NCBI GenBank assembly: GCA_963701675.1 | Contig: OY969623.1 | Span: 6,386,001 to 6,450,000 of the forward strand | Source: G963701675 sp963701675 | GTDB lineage: Bacteria > Planctomycetota > Planctomycetia > Gemmatales > Gemmataceae | DNA length: 64,000 nucleotides | Direction of reading: 5' to 3' | In this document: positions 26,950 through 35,927 of the stretch, piece after piece | How the letters are laid out: every line of letters begins with the position of its first letter | Position numbering within the stretch: the first letter of the stretch is position 1 | The notes under the pieces: generated by a model | Database searches by the model: none | What the model saw: only the letters and a program-made list of their open reading frames with translations | Told to the model about the DNA's origin: nothing | Position numbers and translations under genes: made by a program

Positions 26950-29280
26950 CTAGCGATTCTGTTCCGCCTCTTCCGGTTCCATGTCGGGCGGTGACTCGTC
27001 TTCGTAGGCGTAGTCGATCTTGTGGCCCAACTGGCTGCTTGCCACCCCGTTGACGACCGCGCCAAGAATGCGGACGCCCAGCGATTCCAGCCGTTGATGG
27101 GCCGCGAAAACGGACGGCGAATGGCTCACTTCGTGAAGAATCGAAAAGATGATGGCGTCGACCTGTTGCCCGATAAGCAGCGAGTCCACGGCCGCGAGAA
27201 CCGGCGACGAATCCACCACGATAAAATCGAACTCCGTCTTGAGTCGCTCCAATATGGGAACGACGGCTTCCTGCGACAAGACTTCGGTCGCATGCGGATT
27301 CCACCGGCCGGCAGGGATGAGCCAGAGATTTCGGACCGTCGTCGGCACGACCGTGGCCGCTATCTCGACCTCGCCGCGGATGAGTTCGCTAAAGCCGGGT
27401 TCGCGGGCGAGATTGAACACCTGATGAGCGGCTGGATTCCGCATGTCGCCGTCGATCAGCAGCGTCTTTCGGCCGGCGCGAGCTAGGCTGGCCGCCAGTT
27501 GAATCGACAACGACGTCTTGCCTTCCCCGGCGTTCGCGCTCGTCACCATGACGGACCGAAGCGCCTCGCGCCGAGCGGCATGCAACAACATGGTCCGGGT
27601 CGTGTCGACGGATTCGATGAGATAGTTCGGGTAAACGGAATCGCGTGAAGCCGCATAACCGCCCCGGCGATCGGGAAGCGCCGGCAACGCGCCCACGACC
27701 CGCAGGCCCAGGTTATTCACCACCTCGTCGACCGAACTAATCCGCCGGCCACGGAACTCCCACCACGAGATTCCCAAGAGGACGAGACCGAAAGCGCCGA
27801 TGCCGGCGGCCCACGTCGACATCATCTGCTTCCGGCTCATGGTGGGTTCGTAAATGTAGGCGTCGCTAAACTTGGTCACGCGATCCGGCGCCTTGAGTTC
27901 CAATTCCAAGTCGCCGATTTGACTTGAAAGACGGCTTGCCATCTGCAGGTCGGCTTCGATTTGCACCTTGAGGGTTTCTGCCTCCGCATTGGTTTGGCTG
28001 GCGAAAAGGCTAGCGTGGTGGAGCGCTTTGAGCCCCTCTCTTATACGTTTTTCGAACCCAAGCCTTAAGGCGACCGAATGCTCAAGCTCCGCTACTTGCC
28101 TCGAGAGCTTGCCGCTTCGGGTTTCTTTGATCTGTGCACCGGCTTGTACTCGCAATTGCTTTTGAAGCATGGCGAGTGACGCTTCGTCCTTGGCGACCTT
28201 ATCGAGTAATTTCTTCCTTAACGGATTTGATTCGCCATCCTTAAACTTCATGCTTTGAAGGTCGATCCTTTCCTTTGCAATCTTTGCCTTAAGTCCACTG
28301 TATACCGCATCCGCCTCTACCAGCGCGTCGATTTCTTCTTGAGTAATCTCGTGATTGTTGATCGCATTCAGCTGCTCCCTGGCGTTGGCGAGATCGAACT
28401 CCTCGGCTTCTCGTTTACTTTCAAGTTCTACGAAGTTCTTTTCGGCGATTTCTAGCCTGCGCAGGAGCATGCGGTGCTCTTGTTGTGCTACGTGATGCTC
28501 TTTGCGATCGATCGGTTTAGTCAGTGCCAGCAGCAGTTCGCGATTGTTCTTAATGGATTCTGCATAGGGCTTATACATTTCCCTAAGAACTTTCAGCCGC
28601 TGGCTATTGTTGCTGTTTAGTTTTCGGTCGTCCAAGTAGGTGGCGGCAATAGCCTCCACGATGAGGCGCGCATCGTGGATTTCCTCTGGAGTGGCCGGCA
28701 GTGTGACCGTGAGCGTCTCCGGACCCATGCCGTAATCCGCAAGAACACTTTGTTCCAAAGCACGCACCGGATCGCCGTACTTCTTGATCCAGGCAAGTTC
28801 CGCAACCTCAGGCTTCTCTATGGTGGCGTGCAGAATTCGCCGACTCTTCACGACCATGGACTGCGTACGCTTGAAGACGTTGAAATCCCCCGATGCTTCT
28901 TGAATGAACACAAAGGGGCTTGTTGACTTGACCATCAATTGGATCTGCGCGCCACCCAGCGTTGGCGGCCATAGATTCCACACTGCCGCTCCGGCCATGA
29001 CGCCGGTAAGCAGGCCCAAGCTCAATGCGACGAACCAGCGCTTGCGGAGCGCCAACAGCAGGCTAACCGGATCCAGAACTTTGACCGGATCGGGAGCAGC
29101 GCCGGCCGCGCCATAGATTCCGGACGCCATGCCGTTTCGCGGCTGCATCATTCCGAAGGGCGCGCCGTAATCCGGCGCGTAACCGTAGGCGATCGGGACG
29201 CCCGATCCGGATTGCAAAGGCGGTCGATCCGCGGCAACGTTGACCGCGCTATCGGATGCGGGAGTTGGTTCTCGTTCCAC
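26950..29280 (-). CDS. Wzc-like chain-length regulator with BY-kinase domain
   Basis: 776 residues, GTG start at 29280. A Gly/Pro-rich cytoplasmic N-terminus of about 70 residues; TM1 about 81-104; a Wzz-type periplasmic domain with long coiled coils (about 200-450); TM2 near 480-500 (WAAGIGAFGLVLLGISWWEF). The C-terminal tyrosine-kinase domain has Walker A SANAGEGKTSLSIQLAASLA (usual P of PGEGKT is A), Walker A' TLLIDGDMRNP, and Walker B FIVVDSSPVLAAVDS. The tail has only two tyrosines (DYAYEDE), fewer than the cluster in enterobacterial Wzc. It should set chain length and couple assembly to phosphorylation. First gene of the locus. Confidence 0.9.
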   Translation of the reverse strand: MEREPTPASDSAVNVAADRPPLQSGSGVPIAYGYAPDYGAPFGMMQPRNGMASGIYGAAGAAPDPVKVLDPVSLLLALRKRWFVALSLGLLTGVMAGAAVWNLWPPTLGGAQIQLMVKSTSPFVFIQEASGDFNVFKRTQSMVVKSRRILHATIEKPEVAELAWIKKYGDPVRALEQSVLADYGMGPETLTVTLPATPEEIHDARLIVEAIAATYLDDRKLNSNNSQRLKVLREMYKPYAESIKNNRELLLALTKPIDRKEHHVAQQEHRMLLRRLEIAEKNFVELESKREAEEFDLANAREQLNAINNHEITQEEIDALVEADAVYSGLKAKIAKERIDLQSMKFKDGESNPLRKKLLDKVAKDEASLAMLQKQLRVQAGAQIKETRSGKLSRQVAELEHSVALRLGFEKRIREGLKALHHASLFASQTNAEAETLKVQIEADLQMASRLSSQIGDLELELKAPDRVTKFSDAYIYEPTMSRKQMMSTWAAGIGAFGLVLLGISWWEFRGRRISSVDEVVNNLGLRVVGALPALPDRRGGYAASRDSVYPNYLIESVDTTRTMLLHAARREALRSVMVTSANAGEGKTSLSIQLAASLARAGRKTLLIDGDMRNPAAHQVFNLAREPGFSELIRGEVEIAATVVPTTVRNLWLIPAGRWNPHATEVLSQEAVVPILERLKTEFDFIVVDSSPVLAAVDSLLIGQQVDAIIFSILHEVSHSPSVFAAHQRLESLGVRILGAVVNGVASSQLGHKIDYAYEDESPPDMEPEEAEQNR

Positions 29281-29858
29281 GTCAGTTACCTACTCGATGT
29301 GAAGTCCGAAAATGGTGGGAATAGCAACCACACCGGGCGCACTCCGTGCTCGTGGGTTGCGCGATCGAACCCTTGATAAGCGATTTCCAGACAATCTCTT
29401 ATGTCAAATCTAGAACATCCGGCGAGGTATTGCGAGCGATTATCGCGGCCGCCAATGGAACGGTAGAACCTGCATTCTGAACCGCCGCTTCTGGTCTCGA
29501 CAACCATAAGCCGTAACACCGTCTCCGGGTAAAGCCTGTTGTATCGAGCAACCACTGTGCCGGGTAAGTTTAATAGTCTTTACAGAGGAAGCATCAGACA
29601 CATAACTTGTGTAATGAAATGACGTTATGCCAAGATTCAATGCGTAGTTGTTCTTGGATTTCGCTTTATGGAAGTCGATGAAAAGTGCAAACGTCATGTA
29701 AAGGAACGGACGAGTGTAAGCATTGTTAATCATCGAGAACGCTGGAGTCCGGCACATCTCAACCGCTATGCACTTCACCGGGCCACGGGTATACTTGCGG
29801 AACATCGTGCTGGGCGACATAGTGTTAACGCGAATCGTTCGACAGCGGAGAGCCACAC
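29281..29858. other. Divergent intergenic region upstream of the glycan locus
   Basis: 578 bp without a recognisable gene, between the Wzc-like gene (leftwards) and the membrane/spermidine-synthase-like gene (rightwards). Several stretches are clearly richer in A+T than the coding neighbours (for example 29570-29720). It must hold the promoter of the 29-kb operon or a long leader. A perfect TTGACA hexamer lies on the minus strand near 29400, but no good -10 box follows at 16-18 bp. Short open frames here resemble no family. Confidence 0.5.
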
Positions 29859-32073
29859 TTGCCGTTTCTGTTCGCGCTCGCTGTTTTCGTCAATGCCGCA
29901 TTGCTCTTCTCCGTTCAGCCCTTGGTAGCGAAGCTGTTGCTGCCCACCTTGGGCGGCACACCGGCGGTATGGAACACCTGCATGGTGTTCTTCCAGGCCG
30001 CACTGGTGGCGGGTTACGCGCTCGCACATGTCTTGGCAACACGGCTCGGTCTGAAGGTACAGACGGCCGTCTTTCCGGCTATCCAACTTCTTGTTTACCT
30101 GACTTTGCCCATCGCGCTTCGGGACCACTGGTTGGCATCCATCCCGCATGAATCCAATCCCATTCCCTGGCTGTTAGGTGTGCTGACAATGCTGGTCGGG
30201 CTGCCGTTCCTTATCGTTGCGACCACAGGTCCGCTCTTGCAACGATGGTTTTCGTGCACGACCCACTTCCACGCCAAGGATCCTTACTTCCTCTATGCTG
30301 CGAGCAATCTTGGAAGCATGTTGGCGCTGTTGAGTTACCCGGTGCTGCTCGAACCAACGTGGACTTTGGCGGAGCAGGCCCGGATATGGTCGGGCTGCTT
30401 TGGAATTCTCATCTTCTTGACGGTCGCCTGTGCCGTCGTTGCGCCGGCACACGGCGCCGATGTCCGCCGATGATGTTGCTCCGCTTGATTCGGATCAAGG
30501 TAATCTCACCGTCGGCCGGCGCCTTCGTTGGGTGGCACTGGCATTCGTGCCCTCTAGTTTGTTGCTTGGCGTCACGACGTATCTCACCAACGACATCGGC
30601 AGCGTGCCGCTTCTCTGGGTTGTGCCACTCAGCCTGTACCTGCTCTCGTTCATCATTGCATTTGCTCGCGGACCGAGGAAGCCTGCCCGGATAGTAGCCC
30701 GAATCGTACCGGCAACCGTCATTATCTTGACCATTTTTCTCCTCTCCGACGCCATGCAACCGCCGGTCGGCGTTTTGATAGTACTGCATCTGGTCAGTTT
30801 CTTCATCCTGGCTCTGTTCTGCCACGGTGAACTCGCCACGGACCGCCCTTCGGCCGCCCGAATGACGGAGTTCTATCTGTGGATTGCCGTCGGCGGCGCG
30901 TTGGGCGGAATGTTCAATGCCCTGGCGGCGCCGTTGCTGTTCTCGCGAGTGCTTGAGTATCCGCTCGCCGTGGTGATGGTGGGTCTCTTGCGCCGGACAT
31001 CGTCGCCGATCGAGATTAGCAGCCGTGTGCGCCGTTTCGATTGGCTATTGCCGGTCGGAGTTTTCCTACTGGCGATCACGTTGATCCTGGTGATGCGTGA
31101 AGTAAAGTGGAACCAGAATCAGATCAAGATCGGCGTCGCCTTCGCAGTGCCGGCGTTACTCTGCTATGCGTTCGTCGAGCGTCCGCTACCGTTCGCGCTC
31201 GGGATTTTTGCGATCTTCTTGGCAACATGGTTTGTCGACGCGGACCCCCGTGGTACACCGCTAGAGACCCGTCGTAGTTTCTTTGGCGTGCTTCGAATCA
31301 CAGGACAAAATAAGCAGTCCCAGTGGTTTTATGCACTGGTGCACGGCAACACGTTTCATGGACGACAGCATCAGAATCCAGAAGGCCGTCCCGTGCCGCT
31401 GTCATACTATCACGAATCCGGGCCTATCGGCAGCGTGTTTCGGCACCTACAACTTCATCACGCGAACATAGGAGTGATCGGACTCGGTGTGGGCGCCATG
31501 GCCTGGTACGCTGAGCCGGGCCAGAACTGGGACTTCTACGAGATCGATCCGGCCGTCAAAGCCATCGCCGAAAACGCCAACTATTTCCGATTTCTGGAGA
31601 CCTGCCGTGTCCAACCTCAGATCATCCTCGGCGACGCCCGGCTTCGTTTGCGTGAAGTGCCCGATGGCCATTACGATTTGTTGGTACTAGATGCATTCAG
31701 TTCCGATGCCGTGCCGATCCATTTGCTGACTCGCGAGGCCTTCCGCCTCTACTTCTCCAAGCTCAAGCCGAACGGTGTGCTTGTGGTCCACATTTCAAAT
31801 CGCAATCTCGATTTGAAGCCCGTGATGGCCGCCGTTGCAGCAGACGCGAATCTGATCGCGCGCTACTCGGATGATTTTCACATCGACCCCGCTCATGTCG
31901 GCAAGGATCCGTCGCAGTGGGTGCTTATGGTAAGGTCGGAAGGAGATCTCGGCGCGTTGAAACGCAGCATGCGTTGGTTCGAATTGACCGACGCGCCGGT
32001 CATTCGCATCTGGACGGATGAATTCTCCAACATCCTGAGCATTATCCGCTGGCAGCACGGGCATGAGGACTAA
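29859..32073 (+). CDS. Fused membrane / spermidine-synthase-like protein, frameshifted near 30465
   Basis: The first frame (29859-30473, TTG start) gives FSVQPLVAKLLLPTLGGTPA, PFLIVATTGPLLQRWFS and YFLYAASNLGSMLALLSYPV, the N-terminal membrane half of a family usually 700-800 residues long. The second half (SVPLLWVVPLSLYLLSFIIA, more helices, then IGVIGLGVGAMAWYAEPGQN, WDFYEIDPAVKAIAENANYF, GHYDLLVLDAFSSDAVPIHL) is in the next frame to 32073. Removing one base between about 30445 and 30475 joins them into about 737 residues. The C-terminal Rossmann fold resembles spermidine synthases, but membrane fusions of this kind have no proven reaction. The 3' end overlaps the convergent double-GT4 gene by 32 bp. 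Two separate genes overlapping by 44 bp is the alternative. Confidence 0.78.
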
Positions 32074-34621
32074 TGTCAGATCGGTGACGCGCAGACGAAT
32101 CGCCGCATTGCCGCCGACCGTGATGGCGCATGCGGCTCCAATTCATGATCAGTGAATCCGCGTCCGTGCCGTCGGATCGCAGCGCCAACGCATCACAAGC
32201 GGCTTCACACCAGCGCGCGTCATTTGCTTCACGTTGTGCGGCACTGAGTTCAATTATCGCCGCATAGCGTTCGACCGCGCAGCGCATCGAGTGATGTTGA
32301 GACGCATACCGTGCCGCAGCTTCGCCAAGCCGGTGACGCTCTTCCGGGCTTCGATAAAGTCTTTGCAGTACCGTCGTGAGGTCGGCGACCTCGTGATGCG
32401 GGGTTCGCACTTTGAGCGCAACATCATCCGGCAGCTCGGCAATCGAGCCGTGGTCGGAAACGATGCAGGTGGCGCCGGCCTGAAGCTCACGCAATAAGGC
32501 GGCCGAAGTTTCGCCTCGGGTCGGATACCGAAGCTGCACACAAGCATCAGCCGCGCGGGCATAGGCGGCGAAGTCGGAGAGGTTCACACGGCCGACGAAT
32601 CGAACTTGCGACGTGAGATTGAGTTCCTCGACTTGTTTGCGCAATGCGGCTTCTTCCGGCGGCGGAGCGTGGCCCACGAGTAAGATCTCGGTGCGTCTGA
32701 GTATGTCCGATGGAAGGGCGGTAACGGCCTTCAACAAGGACGGAATTCGCTTCGGTCGACCGATAAAGCCTAGCGATGCAATGAGAAAGCGGTCGAGCGG
32801 CAAGCCGAGCCGCTGCCGCTCTTCTAAACGCGACCTGAGAGTCGCAACCGGCACGGCCTGTGGGATGCGAGCGACGGGGACCGAAACCAGTCGGCGCACC
32901 CGCCCCCACGACCACACGGAATGCACGGCGACCGCTTCGGCTTGAGAGAGCAGCCGACGATTGAGGGGAACGTTTTCAATTGCATCGTGCGGCCCAATGA
33001 CGCCGGCACGTAGCCGTTCTGCCAGCCGTGTTTCTCCTTCGCAATTCAACTCGTCAGCGAGCGAAACAGGCCAAGCGCCACACAGCGTGGCCGGCAGCAC
33101 CAGGCCACCTAAATAGAAATCGTGCAATACGACCAAACCGCGGTAGCGCCGGATCAGGTCGAGCATGTAAATATGATGATGACTGTTGCCGACTTGGTAG
33201 ACGAACAAATCGAATGGCTGGGCGGAATGACGAGCCGAAACTTCATGGGCCCCCAAGATCATGAACTTCCGGCACAATTCCGGACTAGTTCGCAGTTCGG
33301 TTGGGCCGACCACCACTTCAATGTCGTAGCGTTCCGACAGGGGTTCGAGCAACTCAGCCGAATAGTCGGCGATACCTGAAATCGTCGGCGGCACGGGCGA
33401 CACCCACGCCAGCCGCAGACGCCTTTCATTTACATTCGCCGTCAATGCCATGGTAGACGACGATGTTTGGCTAATGGTGTCCGCGGCCAACTCGGCCGTG
33501 CGTTTCCACGTGAATGTTTCGGCGTGCCGAAGGCGTTCATTGAGGTGCTTCTCGCGCGGCTCGGAAAGCGCGGCTACCAATGCCGCCGCGCAGTCCGCGC
33601 AAGAGTTTGGATCTACAAGCCACGACGCCGCCCCCGCCACCTCCGGGATCGACGAGCAATTCGATGCCACGACCGGCGCGCCACAACGGAGTGCCTCAAT
33701 CACGGGTAAACCAAAGCCTTCGTAGAGCGATGGAAAGAAGAAAACTCGGCATAGCGAATAGAGCGCACGGAGTGCCTCGTCGCTTACGTAACCTGGTAGC
33801 TTCACTGAATCCGCGATGCCAAGTTCACGTGCCCATTTGCAAACCTGATGGCGGTGCGGCGGCGCAAAGTGACAGGCCATGACGAAATCGATCTCACGAC
33901 GCACATCGCTAGGAAGGGCGGCGAATGCTTGGAGAGCTCCGTGCATGTTCTTGCGAAAGTCAAAGCCGCCGACATACAGAATGAAGTCGCGGTCAATTCC
34001 AAACCGCCGGCTGAACTCCTCACGATATGCAGCCAGCCTGTCGGCGCCGGTCGGTGAAAACGTGTCGTTTGCGGCGCCACCGATCACGGTGAGCGCAGGA
34101 CACTCTCCGCCGGCGACAGATCGAAGGTCATCTGCCGTCGACTGCGATATTGCCAGCACTCCATCGGAGGCAAGCACACGCCGCAGACGTTCCCCATAGG
34201 CGGCAGCGTCCTTCGGTTGTGCAAGGAACTGTTCGTGAAATAGGAGTGGAATGAGGTCATAAAGAACAACGAACAGCGGAGGCCGGGTGCCAATGAACCT
34301 CGGCATTACGACATGTTCGTCAAAAGCGCTCGTCAACAGTACCGCATCTGGACCACGACTCGTAATCCAATCGGCGTAGTACTGTTCATTGATTGGCGCA
34401 TTCGTAACTTCCGCCGAGCATGGCGGATGAAAGGTCGTCAACGGCAAGTTAGATAACAGTGCTCGATCAATCGCCGGCAGGTGTCCACTTTGTACCAATT
34501 CGATGCGCCACCCATTCTGCATCTGAGCAAGCGCATGGACCAGGTTCCGCGTGTAGCGGTCGATACCGCGATTGCGGGTGTTCGGCGATTGGAGCGCTTG
34601 AACGTCGATGAGGATGTGCAT
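32042..34621 (-). CDS. Tandem double glycosyltransferase family 4 protein
   Basis: 859 residues from ATG 34621, which shares a base with the preceding methyltransferase stop (TGATG). Two complete GT-B domains follow each other. Domain 1, about 1-390: ILIDVQALQSPNTRNRGIDR, YVGGFDFRKNMHGALQAFAA, PSLYEGFGLPVIEALRCGAP. Domain 2, about 405-800: LAWVSPVPPTISGIADYSAE, LHDFYLGGLVL, SLGFIGRPKRIPSLLKAVTA, LRYPTRGETSAALLRELQAG (an altered E-x7-E region). The C-terminal 60 residues are basic and unlike other GT4 proteins. Such double transferases can add two sugars in succession. Only the methyltransferase is in its operon. Confidence 0.87.
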   Translation of the reverse strand: MHILIDVQALQSPNTRNRGIDRYTRNLVHALAQMQNGWRIELVQSGHLPAIDRALLSNLPLTTFHPPCSAEVTNAPINEQYYADWITSRGPDAVLLTSAFDEHVVMPRFIGTRPPLFVVLYDLIPLLFHEQFLAQPKDAAAYGERLRRVLASDGVLAISQSTADDLRSVAGGECPALTVIGGAANDTFSPTGADRLAAYREEFSRRFGIDRDFILYVGGFDFRKNMHGALQAFAALPSDVRREIDFVMACHFAPPHRHQVCKWARELGIADSVKLPGYVSDEALRALYSLCRVFFFPSLYEGFGLPVIEALRCGAPVVASNCSSIPEVAGAASWLVDPNSCADCAAALVAALSEPREKHLNERLRHAETFTWKRTAELAADTISQTSSSTMALTANVNERRLRLAWVSPVPPTISGIADYSAELLEPLSERYDIEVVVGPTELRTSPELCRKFMILGAHEVSARHSAQPFDLFVYQVGNSHHHIYMLDLIRRYRGLVVLHDFYLGGLVLPATLCGAWPVSLADELNCEGETRLAERLRAGVIGPHDAIENVPLNRRLLSQAEAVAVHSVWSWGRVRRLVSVPVARIPQAVPVATLRSRLEERQRLGLPLDRFLIASLGFIGRPKRIPSLLKAVTALPSDILRRTEILLVGHAPPPEEAALRKQVEELNLTSQVRFVGRVNLSDFAAYARAADACVQLRYPTRGETSAALLRELQAGATCIVSDHGSIAELPDDVALKVRTPHHEVADLTTVLQRLYRSPEERHRLGEAAARYASQHHSMRCAVERYAAIIELSAAQREANDARWCEAACDALALRSDGTDADSLIMNWSRMRHHGRRQCGDSSARHRSDISPHARAASG

Positions 34622-35703
34622 CAATCCCTCGTGGCAACCACCAGGGCGACGGCGCTTACACGGTGGGACGATTCCGCTTTGGCCGCAGTCGCAGCGTCGG
34701 CCGTTACCGACCACGCCTCGCCGTCACGTACACCGAATAAGAAGTCGCTGCGAGTGAATGGCTGAAGGAGTAGTTCGAGCGCCGGCAAGTCGTAGACTCG
34801 ATGAAGCCGAGTCTTCGTTGCCTGGCCGAACGGAACGGTCAGAATGAAACGGCCACCTTTCCTTAGGACTCGGTGCGCTTCCCTCACGGCCTGGATGTCG
34901 CTCGATGCATCGGCCACAGGCGTGTACCACCCGAGTCCGACGTGTTCGACCGTCGAGAGGCTTACCACCACATCGAATGTCTCATTGTCGAAAGGGAGTT
35001 GGGCAACGTCGGCATTGACCATCGTGAACGAAGGATGATAGACGGGCAAGTTTCGCAGGTCGACGCCGTCAACCTGATAGCCGAAACTGGCCATTTCAAT
35101 CCCGGCGGTACTTTCCGCGCAGCCCAAGTCGAGCACGCGTGCCGGCGGCGGTGGGAGTCGCGTATGCACGAACATGTGCTCAATGATGCGTTCCGAGACC
35201 GCTGCAAGGACGGGTCGATCGCCTTGCAGCTCGACGACAACCGGCGGGTTAAACCATAGGCCGGCCTGGGCGATCTTGCCTTTGTGACTTAGCTCGCAGT
35301 TGACGGCCTCTGGATACACGCGCTCAATGGCGTCGTTCGCTTCGTCGATCCGCCGGTGAAGCGTGAGATGCTCGTGATGAAGCGCCTGCAGAACTTCAAG
35401 CGTAAGGCGATTGAACTCGGTTTGAACCCCTAGCCACGGTCGAATGAGCCCTTTCCAAACGCGGCGCAGTAGCCGCAGCAGCCAGGCCAGCGGGCCGGGT
35501 TTGGAGATAGGAGGGAATGCCAGCAAATCAAAATGCCGTTCGAGCGCATCACGCGTTTCCGCGGAAAAACGTGGGGACGGGGAGAAAGCCGACGCCAAGG
35601 CGCCGCGGAAACGGCGGTGTTCCAATCCCGCTCGCATCGATTGGGCGAGCTCCTGCACCGCCGGTTGAAGGGCACGAGCCGTGTCCGTACTTGTGCTGGC
35701 CAT
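34621..35703 (-). CDS. Class I SAM-dependent methyltransferase with long N-terminal region
   Basis: 360 residues. The first about 150 residues are helical with a basic, partly hydrophobic stretch (PLAWLLRLLRRVWKGLIRPW), perhaps a membrane association. The catalytic fold follows: ARVLDLGCAESTAGIEMASF (motif I), YQVDGVDLRNLPVYHPSF, FDVVVSLSTVEHVGLGWY (motif IV), VLRKGGRFILTVPFGQATKT. Coupled to the tandem glycosyltransferase by TGATG overlap. Likely methylates the sugar added by its partner; inference only. Confidence 0.82.
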   Translation of the reverse strand: MASTSTDTARALQPAVQELAQSMRAGLEHRRFRGALASAFSPSPRFSAETRDALERHFDLLAFPPISKPGPLAWLLRLLRRVWKGLIRPWLGVQTEFNRLTLEVLQALHHEHLTLHRRIDEANDAIERVYPEAVNCELSHKGKIAQAGLWFNPPVVVELQGDRPVLAAVSERIIEHMFVHTRLPPPPARVLDLGCAESTAGIEMASFGYQVDGVDLRNLPVYHPSFTMVNADVAQLPFDNETFDVVVSLSTVEHVGLGWYTPVADASSDIQAVREAHRVLRKGGRFILTVPFGQATKTRLHRVYDLPALELLLQPFTRSDFLFGVRDGEAWSVTADAATAAKAESSHRVSAVALVVATRD

Positions 35704-35846
35704 CCCTGGCTCCTGTTGGGTATGTGTCGCTGTTTTCTTGAGGCAATTGATTCTCGCAGATTCGGTGGACGGATCAAGAGCGGCTGGCGAACCACCTTGA
35801 CCACCCCCATCGTACCATTAGAATGAGGGCCGACGGAGACCGGTGG

Positions 35847-35866
35847 GGCAGACATTCCTGTCTGCC
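35847..35866. repeat. Perfect 8-bp-arm palindrome between divergent genes
   Basis: GGCAGACA-TTCC-TGTCTGCC is a perfect inverted repeat with a 4-base loop. It sits 62 bp upstream of the DUF1573-like gene and 144 bp from the divergent methyltransferase. It could be an extragenic palindrome of a dispersed family or a hairpin in the 5' leader. Only one copy was noticed in this window. Confidence 0.55.
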
Positions 35867-35927
35867 TTGAGTGCGGATGCCGCGTCGTTGCACCCTGGTT
35901 CATCTCTGTATTTCTCGGGGCGTTGAC

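Noticed and set aside
29281..29858. tRNA or small RNA gene
   Set aside because: A GATCGAACCC string looked like a T-loop, but no acceptor or anticodon stems could be formed around it.
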